From UMGS687 sp964383665 (lineage in GTDB: Bacteria > Bacillota > Clostridia > Christensenellales > UBA1242), in NCBI GenBank assembly GCA_964383665.1, contig CAYLHO010000001.1, forward strand, positions 1 through 64,000: DNA of 64,000 nt, in the 5' to 3' direction. The notes beneath the pieces are model-generated. The model searched no databases, had not been told where the DNA came from, and saw only the letters and a list, made by a program, of their open reading frames with translations. Positions 17,347 through 26,400 of the stretch are shown here, one piece after another (within the stretch, counting starts at the first letter, position 1; every line of letters starts with the position of its first letter). The translations under genes were made by a program, and so were the position numbers.

Positions 17347-17454
17347 AAATTTTCCTCTTTTTGAAATTAGTTTTTCTCTTTTATAATAATATATTAAAAA
17401 ATAAATTGCAATTAAATTATTAAATAAAAAATTTGAATTATCAATTAAAAAAGT

Positions 17455-17482
17455 TTGAAAAAAAACTTTTGCGGTGTATACT
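17455..17482 (+). promoter_or_regulatory. Leaderless-type promoter of dnaX
   Basis: -35 TTGAAA (17455-17460), 16-bp spacer, -10 TATACT (17477-17482); ATG at 17489 after six bases; no Shine-Dalgarno sequence. Confidence 0.7.
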
Positions 17483-17488
17483 AAAAAC

Positions 17489-18592
17489 ATGTATCAAACA
17501 CTTTACAGAAAGTATCGACCAAACACATTTGATGAAGTTATTGGGCAAAGCCACATAACAAAAACCCTTTCCAATCAAGTTATTAAAGGGGAAATTTCCC
17601 ATGCTTATCTTTTTTCGGGAAGCAGGGGAACAGGAAAAACAAGTGTTGCAAGAATTTTTGCGCGCGCGGTTAACTGCCTTTCGCCAAACAATGGGTCGCC
17701 ATGCTATGAGTGTGACGTTTGCAAAGCGCTTTCGCTTCCAAACAACATGGATATTGTTGAAATTGATGCTGCGTCGAACAACAGAGTTGACGAAGTTAGA
17801 GAAATTAGAGAAAAAGTTAAGTTCCTTCCAACCAACGGAAAGTTTAAAGTTTACATTATCGACGAAGTTCATATGTTAACCGACAGTGCGTTTAACGCGC
17901 TTTTAAAAACCCTTGAAGAGCCTCCAGCCCATGTTGTTTTCATTCTTGGAACAACCGAGCCGCATAAACTTCCTCAAACAATTCTTTCAAGATGTTTGAA
18001 GTTCGATTTTAAACTTATTTCACCTGTTGAACTTAAAAAACATTTAGTTTCAATTTTTAATAAAGAAAAAATAAATTTTGAAGATGAAGCGGTTGATTTA
18101 ATTGTTTCGGCTGCACAAGGCAGCGTTCGCGACATGCTTTCAATTGCAGATGCCGTTGTTTCGCTTGGCGGCGGAGTTGCAAGTTATGCAAATGCGCTTT
18201 CAATGCTTGGAGCAACAAATCAAGATAAACTTTTTGAGTTTGCAAGTGCAATTTTTGAGGGTAACACAGGAAAAGCCTTTGAAGTTATCGACGAGGCAGT
18301 TAAAGGCGGAATTAACATTTCGGTTTTTGCAAAAGATTTAACAGTTCATTTCAGAAATTTGCTTGTTGTTAAATCAACAAAAAATGCAACGGAAATTTTA
18401 AGTTTGCCTCAAGAAACAATTCAAAAAATGGAACAACAAGCCGAAAAAGTTTCGGAAGAGGCTCTTATGTTCCTTATGAAAAACTTTTCGGAAATTGAAG
18501 CGGATTTAAAATATGCATTAAGCCCAAGAACACTTGTTGAAGTTGCAACAGTTAAAGCGATTATGGGCGAAGACGGCTCAAAAAAAAACTAA
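17489..18592 (+). CDS. dnaX: DNA polymerase III clamp-loader subunit, zero-frame (gamma-like) product
   Basis: Clamp-loader ATPase that opens the beta sliding clamp. The zero-frame product has 367 residues, short for DnaX. Visible: N-terminal MYQTLYRKYRPNTFDEVIGQ, Walker A GSRGTGKTS, four zinc cysteines (CLSPNNGSPCYECDVC), Walker B YIIDEVHML, and sensor 1 LGTTEPHKLPQTILSRC. The frame ends with SKKN and TAA immediately after nine A residues (18580-18588). The tau-type C-terminal domain continues in the -1 frame, so frameshifting or transcript slippage probably makes two products. First gene of a dnaX-ybaB-recR cluster; leaderless start inferred. Confidence 0.95.
   Translation: MYQTLYRKYRPNTFDEVIGQSHITKTLSNQVIKGEISHAYLFSGSRGTGKTSVARIFARAVNCLSPNNGSPCYECDVCKALSLPNNMDIVEIDAASNNRVDEVREIREKVKFLPTNGKFKVYIIDEVHMLTDSAFNALLKTLEEPPAHVVFILGTTEPHKLPQTILSRCLKFDFKLISPVELKKHLVSIFNKEKINFEDEAVDLIVSAAQGSVRDMLSIADAVVSLGGGVASYANALSMLGATNQDKLFEFASAIFEGNTGKAFEVIDEAVKGGINISVFAKDLTVHFRNLLVVKSTKNATEILSLPQETIQKMEQQAEKVSEEALMFLMKNFSEIEADLKYALSPRTLVEVATVKAIMGEDGSKKN
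18580..18588 (+). promoter_or_regulatory. Candidate programmed slippage site in dnaX (A9)
   Basis: Nine consecutive A follow the TC of the Ser codon; the zero frame meets TAA two bases later, while the -1 frame stays open for 114 codons. Thermus dnaX slips during transcription on a similar A9 run, and E. coli dnaX uses A-AAA-AAG on the ribosome. Confidence 0.65.
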
Positions 18593-18930
18593 ATTTTAAA
18601 GCAAAAAATGAAAATATTTCTCCAAAACAAGTTTGGGGAAAACTTTTAACGCGTCTTCGAGAAAGCGGGGAGGCGGCTCTTTTTGTTTCTTGCGGCGAAA
18701 TTGATAATGTTGAAATTGAAAATGAAACGCTTGTTGCAAAAACAGAGAAGGAATATATCTTTAACCTTATTGCAAACAACCAAAACATTTTAACAATTAA
18801 ACGTGCTTTAAGATATTTGGGGTTTAGCATTGGCTTTGAGGTTAAAAAAGTTGAATCAAAAGATGCTGACATTATGAAAGATATTGAATTTCTTAAAGAA
18901 AAATTTAAGGATAATTTAGTTATTGAGTAA
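18586..18930 (+). CDS. dnaX: DnaX C-terminal (tau) domain read in the -1 frame
   Basis: About 114 residues that continue dnaX after a one-base backward slip on A9. The frame opens at the slippery run and has no start codon or ribosome site of its own at the beginning. It translates as KLNFKAKNENISPKQVWGKL, then LTRLRESGEAALFVSCGEID and later LTIKRALRYLGFSIGFEVKK, matching the C-terminal domain typical of bacterial DnaX by position and character. The fused product would be about 480 residues, close to a normal tau protein. A sequencing error in the homopolymer is the alternative explanation. Confidence 0.8.
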   Translation, partial: KLNFKAKNENISPKQVWGKLLTRLRESGEAALFVSCGEIDNVEIENETLVAKTEKEYIFNLIANNQNILTIKRALRYLGFSIGFEVKKVESKDADIMKDIEFLKEKFKDNLVIE

Positions 18931-19009
18931 GAGGGTATAAAACAATTAAATTTTAGTTTTACATTTTAATTTAATTATGTTAATCTAATAAAAAAATAAA
19001 GGAGAATTT

Positions 19010-19351
19010 ATGAGTGGATATAGAGGCGGATTTGGAAACATGGGCGGCTTTGGCGGCGGGTTTAACATGCAACAACTTATGAAACAAGCGCAAAAAATGC
19101 AAGAGGACATGGAAAAAGCGCATGAAGAACTTGTTTCAACAGAATTTGTTGCGAAATCGGGCGGCGGAATGGTTGAGGTTGTTATGACTGGGGATAAGAA
19201 ACTTAAGTCGATTTCAATCAAACAAGAAATTGTTGACCCGGACGATGTTGAAATGCTTCAAGATTTAATTCTTGCAGCGGTTAACGATGCAATTAGTCAA
19301 GTTGAAAAAGTTGAAAAGGAAAACGCTCCTTCTGTTCCGGGGTTAATGTAA
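19010..19351 (+). CDS. ybaB: YbaB/EbfC nucleoid-associated protein
   Basis: Small DNA-binding protein, 113 residues, that usually lies between dnaX and recR as here. The N-terminus is Gly/Met-rich (YRGGFGNMGGFGGGFNMQQL), then MKQAQKMQEDMEKAHEEL, the typical helical segment, and the conserved STEFVAKSGGGMVEVVMTGD and LQDLILAAVNDAISQVE. AAGGAG precedes the ATG. The recR start follows its stop codon after one base, so the two are translated together. Confidence 0.95.
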   Translation: MSGYRGGFGNMGGFGGGFNMQQLMKQAQKMQEDMEKAHEELVSTEFVAKSGGGMVEVVMTGDKKLKSISIKQEIVDPDDVEMLQDLILAAVNDAISQVEKVEKENAPSVPGLM

Positions 19352-19352
19352 G

Positions 19353-19943
19353 ATGAACGAAATTGAGGCGCTTGAAAAACTTGTTGCGGCGTTTCGAACG
19401 CTCCCAGGAGTTGGTTTGAAAACCGCGCAACGATATGCGTATAAAGTTATAAATTCCGATTTAGATTATGCGGAAAATTTTTCCAGTGCAATTTTGGAAG
19501 CAAAAAACAAAGTTGGCTATTGCAAAGAATGTGGGAATTTTACCGATGAGGAAGTTTGCATGCTTTGCAAAACAAGAAATCCCAAAACAATTTGTGTTGT
19601 TAAAGAGCCAAAAGATGTTATTGCAATGGAAAAATCGCGAGCATTTGACGGGGTTTATCATGTTTTGCATGGAACAATTAGTCCTCTTGAAGGAAGAGGG
19701 CCAAACGACATTCGAATTAAGGAACTTCTTGAAAGAATTAACAAATATGAAACCAAAGAGGTTATAATGGCAACCAATCCCGACGTTGAAGGCGATGCAA
19801 CAGCAATGTATATTGCAAAGCTTTTGAAACCCCTTGGCGTTAAAGTAACCAGGCTTGCACAGGGAATTTCAATGGGAAGCGAACTTGAATTTGCCGACGA
19901 AATAACCCTTGCAAAAGCGCTTGAAGCAAGAAGGGAAATTTAG
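19353..19943 (+). CDS. recR: Recombination protein RecR
   Basis: Works with RecF/RecO to load RecA on gapped DNA. 196 residues, full length. The helix-hairpin-helix LPGVGLKTAQRYA, the four zinc-finger cysteines (CKECGNFTDEEVCMLC), the Toprim motif CVVKEPKDVIAMEKSRAF, YHVLHGTISPLEGRGP, and ATNPDVEGDATAMYIAKLL are all present. It begins one base after the ybaB stop; no separate promoter. The argS ATG lies eight bases after its stop with AGGAG between. Confidence 0.97.
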   Translation: MNEIEALEKLVAAFRTLPGVGLKTAQRYAYKVINSDLDYAENFSSAILEAKNKVGYCKECGNFTDEEVCMLCKTRNPKTICVVKEPKDVIAMEKSRAFDGVYHVLHGTISPLEGRGPNDIRIKELLERINKYETKEVIMATNPDVEGDATAMYIAKLLKPLGVKVTRLAQGISMGSELEFADEITLAKALEARREI

Positions 19944-19951
19944 GAGAAAAC

Positions 19952-21667
19952 ATGGAACTTATAAGAGAAATTGAACGCTGTGTTAATGAAATAATTGAAA
20001 AACTTGGGGCAGAGGAAAGAGCGGCTGTTCTTTTTTCCGATCGCCCAGAAATTTCGGATTTTCAAACAAATGTTGCTTTTTCTCTTGCAAGAACTTTGCA
20101 TAAATCTCCTGCAATTATTGCAACTGAAATTGCATCAAGTTTAGATAACAAAAATTTTGAGGCATTTGCAGTTAACGGGTTTTTAAACTTTAAATTAACG
20201 AATAAGTGTTTTTCGAAAATCCTTGAACAACTTTTTAATGATGAGCGATGCGGAATTGAAAAAATTGAAGGCGAAAAAGTTGTTTTGGATTATGGCGGAC
20301 CAAACGTTGCAAAACCTCTTCATGTTGGGCATCTTCGAAGCGCTGTTATTGGGCAAACGCTTAAAAACCTTTTAAATTTTATGGGGAATGAAACAATTGG
20401 AGATGTCCACCTTGGCGATTGGGGGCTTCAAATGGGGCTTACAATTGCTGGGATCATGGAAAGATTCGATTGCACATATTATTTTACTGGAGAAGGCGAA
20501 AAGCCAAATTTAACCGAAGAAAATCTTGAAAAAATCTATCCAGAAAGCGCGCAAAAAGCAAAAAACGATGCTGAATTTAAAAAACTTGCACAGGAAATTA
20601 CGGTTAAACTTCAAGCAAAACAGAAGGGATATTACGACATTTGGAAAGAAATTCGCGAAATTTCTGTTAATGCAATTAAAAAAACGTATAAACAACTTAA
20701 CGTCGATTTCGAATATTGGTATGGCGAAAGCGACGCAGAAGATTATGTTAAGGAAGTTTTTGAAACTTTAAATTCAAAAAATTTAATTGAGAAAAGCGAT
20801 GGGGCGGAAATTGTTAGCGTTGCAAAAGAAACCGATAACAGCCCAATGCCTCCGGTTATTGTTCGTTCAAGTGCGGGGGCGGAACTTTACGCGACAACCG
20901 AACTTGCAACAATTGTTTCAAGAGTTAAAGCTTTTAGTCCTGACAAAATTGTTTATGTAACCGACAACCGTCAAAGCATGCACTTTAATCAAGTTTTCCG
21001 TGTTTGCGAATTGAGCGGAATTGGCGAGGGGGTTAATTTTGCCCACATTCCTTTTGGAACGGTTAACGGAGCAGACGGAAAACCTTTTAAAACTCGCGAC
21101 GGCGGAACGATGTATCTTTCGGATTTAATTTCTCTTATTGAAAATGCATGCGAGGAAAAAATTCGACAAAGTCAAAAAGTTGAAAGCGAAGACGAAATTA
21201 AAAGTCTTTCAAGAAAAATTGGAATTTGTGCTCTTAAATTCGGCGACTTAATTAATTTCCCTGCGAAAGACTATGTTTTCGACGTTGAGAAGTTCTCAAG
21301 TTTTGAAGGAAAAACCGGGCCATATATGCAATATTCTGCTGTTCGAATTGACTCAATTTTGGCAAAGGCGGGAAAATTTGAGCCAACTTTTGATGTTGCA
21401 ACCCAAGAAGAAAAAGACTTAATCATTTCGCTTTTAAAATTTGCGCAAGATGTTAAAACTGCTTATGAGCAATTTGCTCCAAACATTTTTGTTCAAAGCG
21501 CTTATGTTCTTGCTTCAAACTTTAGTGCGCTTTATAACAAAACGAAAATTCTTGGCGAAAGCGACGAAAAAAGGCGCAATTCGCTTTTAACACTTCTTAA
21601 AACTGTTAGGAATGCGCTTGGAATTTTTGCGCAACTTATTGCAATTGAAATCCCTGAAAAAATGTAA
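19952..21667 (+). CDS. argS: Arginyl-tRNA synthetase
   Basis: Charges tRNA-Arg with arginine, ATP-dependent; class I synthetase of 571 residues. The N-terminal Add1 domain is followed by the HIGH-type motif PNVAKPLHVGHLRSAVIGQT, then GDWGLQMG, the catalytic-loop region FGTVNGADGKPFKTRDGGTM replacing KMSK, and the C-terminal anticodon-binding domain with TGPYMQYSAVRI. AGGAG precedes the ATG. It is last in the dnaX-ybaB-recR-argS run. No T-box leader is seen. Confidence 0.97.
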   Translation: MELIREIERCVNEIIEKLGAEERAAVLFSDRPEISDFQTNVAFSLARTLHKSPAIIATEIASSLDNKNFEAFAVNGFLNFKLTNKCFSKILEQLFNDERCGIEKIEGEKVVLDYGGPNVAKPLHVGHLRSAVIGQTLKNLLNFMGNETIGDVHLGDWGLQMGLTIAGIMERFDCTYYFTGEGEKPNLTEENLEKIYPESAQKAKNDAEFKKLAQEITVKLQAKQKGYYDIWKEIREISVNAIKKTYKQLNVDFEYWYGESDAEDYVKEVFETLNSKNLIEKSDGAEIVSVAKETDNSPMPPVIVRSSAGAELYATTELATIVSRVKAFSPDKIVYVTDNRQSMHFNQVFRVCELSGIGEGVNFAHIPFGTVNGADGKPFKTRDGGTMYLSDLISLIENACEEKIRQSQKVESEDEIKSLSRKIGICALKFGDLINFPAKDYVFDVEKFSSFEGKTGPYMQYSAVRIDSILAKAGKFEPTFDVATQEEKDLIISLLKFAQDVKTAYEQFAPNIFVQSAYVLASNFSALYNKTKILGESDEKRRNSLLTLLKTVRNALGIFAQLIAIEIPEKM

Positions 21668-21686
21668 AAAATATTTAAAAAAAGTA

Positions 21687-21715
21687 TTTACAAACGGTGT
21701 TTTTTATGCTATCAT
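21687..21715 (+). promoter_or_regulatory. Promoter of the 21751 gene
   Basis: -35 TTTACA (21687-21692), 17-bp spacer, -10 TATCAT (21710-21715), directly after the argS stop codon. Confidence 0.65.
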
Positions 21716-21750
21716 ATGAGCAGAAAAACCGAAATGGAGGCTTAAAACTT

Positions 21751-22017
21751 ATGGCATTAGAATTTGGTGCAAAGAAAACAAGACAAAACATTAGTAATGA
21801 AAACAATATGATTAAGAATGCATTTTTAAATTGTGTTGTTGTTTCAGCGGGAACAGAAAAAGGAACAACAAAAAGCGATATTCACGATGAGCTTGTTAGA
21901 CAATTAAAAACCCCTGTTAAAGAATCAATCGATTCAAAAACATATGCAGCATTAATGCAAGCATTCTGCGGCGGAAGCAATGGAGAACGCATAAACGAAA
22001 ACATTGCAGAAATGTAA
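21751..22017 (+). CDS. Small conserved-looking protein of unknown function
   Basis: 88 residues, soluble, unrecognised. It has its own promoter, GGAGG ribosome site and a strong terminator, so it is a real single-gene unit. Start at 21751 (MALEFGAKKTRQNIS); an upstream in-frame Met at 21697 overlaps the promoter. The composition is balanced, with a polar middle (EKGTTKSDIHDELVRQL) and Gly-rich end. Function cannot be inferred. Confidence 0.75.
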   Translation: MALEFGAKKTRQNISNENNMIKNAFLNCVVVSAGTEKGTTKSDIHDELVRQLKTPVKESIDSKTYAALMQAFCGGSNGERINENIAEM

Positions 22018-22032
22018 TTAATTTAATTTTTG

Positions 22033-22064
22033 AAGCCACCAACTTTCAAGTTGGTGGTTTTTTG
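22033..22064 (+). terminator. Strong terminator after the 21751 gene
   Basis: CCACCAACT (22036-22044) pairs with AGTTGGTGG (22049-22057), then T-run. Confidence 0.9.
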
Positions 22065-22126
22065 TTTTGTAAATATATTTTTTTTTGTTAAACTAATTTA
22101 GCTGAATTTTTTTGGAGGGACAAAAA

Positions 22127-23149
22127 TTGAAAGTTGTTGTTGACACATTAGGCGGGGATAATGCGCCATTTGAAATTGTTAAAGGCGCAATTGATGCTCA
22201 AAAAAAATATAAAGATTTGAGAATTATTCTTTGTGGAAAAGAAGATGAGATAACCAAAGTTCTTACGGGAATGGATTTTGATAAAGAAAGAACAGAGGTT
22301 GTTTCTGCCCCAGAAGAAATTACAAACGACGATGTTCCAACCGTTGCAATAAAATCTAAAAAGAACAGTTCTCTTTCGGTTGCATTTGAAATTTTGCGTT
22401 CTCAAAACGACGTTATTGGGCTTGTTTCAGCAGGAAACACGGGCGCAATTTTGGCGGGTGGATTTTTGAGAATTGGAAGAATTAAAGGCGTTTCGCGCCC
22501 AATGCTTTGCCCGTTTTTGCCAACAAAAACAGGGGGATATGTTTTAATTGCTGATTGCGGAGCAAACATGGATTCAAAGCCAATAAACCTTGTCCATTAT
22601 GCACTTATGGCAAACGAATATTATAAAGAGAGATTCGGAAATCCAAACCCTCGCGTTGCGCTTTTAAGCGTTGGAACCGAGGATCATAAGGGAAATGAAC
22701 TTGTTCACGAGGTTTTCCCTCTTCTTAAAAAACTTGACATTAATTTTGTTGGGAATATGGAAGCAAGGGATATTATGAGCGGAAATTATGAGGTCGTTGT
22801 TTGCGATGGCTTTGCAGGAAATGTTCTTCTTAAATCAACCGAGGGTGCGCTTAAACTTATGATGGGCGAGGTTAAAAAATCAATTAAATCAAACTTTTTC
22901 TCGCGCATGGGTTCAATCTTTTTGCTTGGGGCGTTTAAAGGACTTAAGAAAAAATTTGACTTTAATGTTTATGGCGGAAGTCCGTTCTTGGGCTGTAAAA
23001 AACTTATAATCAAATCTCATGGGTCAAGCAAGGCAAAGGCAATTGAAGCGTCGATTGACGAAATTATAACCCTTTCAAATAAAAATCTTAACGAACAAAT
23101 TGAAAAAGCGGTTTCAAAAGTCGATCTTGAGGAACTTGGAATTAATTAA
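22127..23149 (+). CDS. plsX: Phosphate acyltransferase PlsX
   Basis: Makes acyl phosphate from acyl-ACP, the first step of phosphatidic acid synthesis with PlsY (present at 62369). 340 residues. Visible: N-terminal KVVVDTLGGDNAPFEIVKGA, SAGNTGAILAGG, RPMLCPFLPT, LADCGAN-like IADCGANMDSKP, LLSVGTEDHKGNEL, VCDGFAGNVLLKSTEG and YGGSPFLGCKK. The start is TTG at 22127 with GGAGG at 22114-22118; the alternative TTG at 22112 overlaps that ribosome site. acpP and rnc, which usually follow before smc, are missing here. Confidence 0.96.
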   Translation: MKVVVDTLGGDNAPFEIVKGAIDAQKKYKDLRIILCGKEDEITKVLTGMDFDKERTEVVSAPEEITNDDVPTVAIKSKKNSSLSVAFEILRSQNDVIGLVSAGNTGAILAGGFLRIGRIKGVSRPMLCPFLPTKTGGYVLIADCGANMDSKPINLVHYALMANEYYKERFGNPNPRVALLSVGTEDHKGNELVHEVFPLLKKLDINFVGNMEARDIMSGNYEVVVCDGFAGNVLLKSTEGALKLMMGEVKKSIKSNFFSRMGSIFLLGAFKGLKKKFDFNVYGGSPFLGCKKLIIKSHGSSKAKAIEASIDEIITLSNKNLNEQIEKAVSKVDLEELGIN

Positions 23150-23151
23150 AC

Positions 23152-23180
23152 TTGATTTTTATTGGTTTTTGTGATACTAT
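23152..23180 (+). promoter_or_regulatory. Promoter of the 24-codon peptide gene
   Basis: -35 TTGATT (23152-23157), 17-bp spacer, extended -10 TGA-TACTAT (23175-23180). Confidence 0.55.
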
Positions 23181-23221
23181 ATTTATATAAGCAAGATTAT
23201 TGCTTCAGAAGGGAGATTGTT

Positions 23222-23296
23222 ATGTTAAATATTATAAAAGAATTTTTCCTTAATCCTTTTCTTTGGATTTTGTATATTTTTCCATGGAACAGGTAA
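23222..23296 (+). CDS. 24-residue hydrophobic peptide, unknown function
   Basis: Short reading frame beginning MLNIIKEFFLNPFLWILY and ending FPWNR, with AAGGGAG at good distance before the ATG, a promoter upstream and a terminator hairpin 15 bp after the stop. It stands alone between plsX and smc. The peptide is one amphipathic-to-hydrophobic helix and would insert in or lie on the membrane. No family recognised. It could also be a leader or toxin-like peptide; no antisense RNA is evident. Confidence 0.55.
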   Translation: MLNIIKEFFLNPFLWILYIFPWNR

Positions 23297-23310
23297 AAAC
23301 TTGGAAACTA

Positions 23311-23337
23311 AAAGTTGCGCATGTGCGCAATTTTTTT
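23311..23337 (+). terminator. Terminator after the 24-codon gene
   Basis: TTGCGC (23315-23320) pairs with GCGCAA (23325-23330) across ATGT, followed by seven T. Confidence 0.8.
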
Positions 23338-23477
23338 ATTTATTTTGCCCATGTTTTAATGCAAAAATTGACGGTGGCAAATTGCGTTTTCGCTTGCAAA
23401 ACAATGCGATTTATGTTAAGATATTCTTGCAAAATGTTAACTTATTTTTTTGCTAGAAATTTTTAAGGAAAACAACT

Positions 23478-26400
23478 ATGAATTTTAAAGAACTCGACCT
23501 TGCTGGGTTCAAATCCTTTGCCGACAGGGTTGAAATTAAGTTTGATGATGGTGTTACGGCAATTGTTGGGCCAAACGGCTGTGGGAAAAGTAATGTTGCC
23601 GACGCAATTCGCTGGGTTTTGGGCGAGCAAAGTTCAAAAACCTTGCGTGGGTCGTCCATGCAAGATGTTATTTTTGCTGGGACAGAAAAAAGGAAAAGCT
23701 TATCATATTGCGAAGTTACAATGACGTTCGACAACAGTGACCGTTTTTTTAACTATGAATTTGATGAGATTGCAATAACAAGAAAATTATATCGAAGCGG
23801 CGAAAGCGAATATCTTTTAAACAAAGCGCCATGCCGTCTTAAAGACATAACCAACTTACTTTATGATTCTGGGCTTGGGAAAGATGGCTACTCAATCATT
23901 GGGCAAGACCAAGTTGGGAAAATTTTGTCGTCTAAGCCGGAAGATCGTCGTTCAATTTTCGAAGACGCAGCAGGAATTTCAAAATATAAATCAAGAAAAC
24001 TTGAAGCAGAAAGAAAACTTGAAAGGACAAAAGATAACATCTTAAAACTTCAACTTGTTATTGATGAAATTGAAAGACAACTTGGACCACTGAAAAAACA
24101 AAGCGAAGATGCAAAAAAATTCCTTGAACTTAAAGAAATCTTAAAGAACTTGGAAGTTAACGCTTATATCTACCAATATGAAAATGCTCACGACATGAAG
24201 GCGAAAATTTCAAGCCGGCTTGATGCAATTAATGAAGAACTTGAACTTCGCCAAGAAGAACTTGAAAATGTTGTTGAAAGTTATTCAAATAACATGGCAA
24301 GCATTGAGGCAATCGACAAAACAACCGAGCGTCTTCACGAAAGCATTTTAAATTTAACAGTCAGTTTAGAAAAACAGGTTGGCGAAACAAATGTTGTTAG
24401 GGAAAGAATTAAATTCTTAAAAGAACAAAACAACCGTCTTTCGCTTGACATTGAAAATTATAACAACCTTAATTCTGCAATTAAAAAACAAATTGAGGAG
24501 CGTGCAAGTCATCTTTCTGAAACAAATTCACAACTTGAACTTTTGAAGAAAGAAGAGGAGAATGTTTCAAGAGAATACTTAAAAGTTGTTGATGAACTTA
24601 ACTTAAACGAAGATGAAGCGGAAAGTTCACAACAAGAAATGTTTAATGCACTCGACCAACTTACAAACATTAAATCAAATTCTTCACGTCTTTTAGCTGA
24701 AAAAGAGGCAAGCAAAACCTCGCTTTTGGAAATTGAAGGGAGAATTTCGGCAATAAATGAAAAACTTGAGGCGCAAAAACTTGCTAAAGATGAAATTTTA
24801 AAACGCGTTTCGGCTTTAAACGCTCAAAACAAAGAACAACTTGATGTTGTTTTGAAGGGAAAACTTGAAACAAACAGAGTTCAAGATGAACTTTCAGCTT
24901 TGGAAAGGGAAGTTCAAAACTGCGGAACAAAAATTCAAGTTTATGAAAACAGAAAACGCATTTTGGAAGAGATGCAAGCCGAGCATGAAGGTTATGCGGG
25001 AAGCGTTAAAAAGCTTTTGAAAGAAGCAGAAAGAAACGAACAATTCTCAAAGAAAATGGTTGGGGTTTTGGCTTCGCTTATTTCTGTTCCAGAAAAATAT
25101 GAAACAGCAATTGAAACTGCGCTTGGAAACGCGCTTCAAAACATTGTCACAAAAGACGAGCATGACGCAAAAAGTCTTATTGAGTTTTTGAAAGAACGTC
25201 AATTTGGGCGCGCAACATTCCTTCCAATAACATCGATGAAACCAAGAAATCTTTCGCAAGAGGAAAAGAATCTTCTTCGAACCGAGGGGTGTTTTGGAAT
25301 TGCAAAGGATCTTATTTCCTATCCTTCGTCAATTGATAATGTTATTGCAAATCTTCTTGGGGCAACAGTTATTGTTAACAATTTGGACACGGCAATTCGC
25401 CTTGCCCAAAACGCAAAATTTGGGTTTAAAATTGTAACTCTTGACGGCGATGTTATAAATCCACAAGGGTCGATGACGGGCGGAAGCAAAAAGAGCGAAG
25501 CGGTTAACCTTATAAGTCGCGATCGAGAAATTAAAACTCTTGGTGAAGAACTTGAAAAACTTAAAGAACTTTTTGCAACAGGCGACGAAAAAATTAAGGC
25601 AAAGAAACAAGAACTTTCTTCGCTTTTGAAACAATTTGAATTCATTTCCTCAAAACAAAAGGAATTGGAAGTTGAAATTGCAAAAGAAAACGAAAAACTT
25701 TTGGCCTCCGAAACTTTAATTTCGTCAAGCGAAGCAGAACTTGAAAACCTTAACAATTCAAAGGTTATAACATCAAACAAAATTGAAGTTATTTCGCGCG
25801 AAATTCAAAACATTGAAAGCCTTGAAAATGAAGCAGGCGCAAGCAAAGAAGGGGCAAATGAGGCAATTGCAAAGCGACAATCGCGCTTCAACGAACTTAA
25901 AGCAGAACGTGAAAAGTTTAGCAAACAACTTACTGAAATTCGCGTTAACATTGCGTCTTTAACAAGCGAAATTATGGGGACAACCCAAGAACTTGAGCGC
26001 TTGGATTCGCAACTTACAGAATCTGAAAGAAAGCAAGAAATTGCACAAGCAGAACTTGAGCATAACACAAGAAGCGTTGAGGACGCAGAAAATTTGGTTG
26101 CGTGGCAAATTGAAAATGCAACAAATGCCGAAGCAAAACAAAAACTTGAAAATCTTAAAAAAGAGCAAAAGCAACTTGACGAAAACAAAGTTAACTTGCA
26201 ACAAAGCCTTAAAGAACTTGAGGAAAAACGAACTTTCCTTATGGCAGAGGTTAACAAAATCAACGAGAAAAAGCTTAATGAAGAGTTTAAAATCAGCAAG
26301 GTCGACACCGATATCGACACAATGCAAGACAAGATTTTGGAAGAATATGAACTCGATTACGATGCTTGCTTGGCTCTTCGAGATGAGCAATTTAATCTTA

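Noticed and set aside
19943..19952. T-box leader for argS
   Set aside because: argS starts eight bases after recR with only AGGAG between; there is no room for a leader.
25319..26332. Minus-strand open frames of 153 and 175 codons inside smc
   Set aside because: Entirely within smc, Ser/Phe-rich as expected from reverse reading of coiled-coil codons; no start signals.
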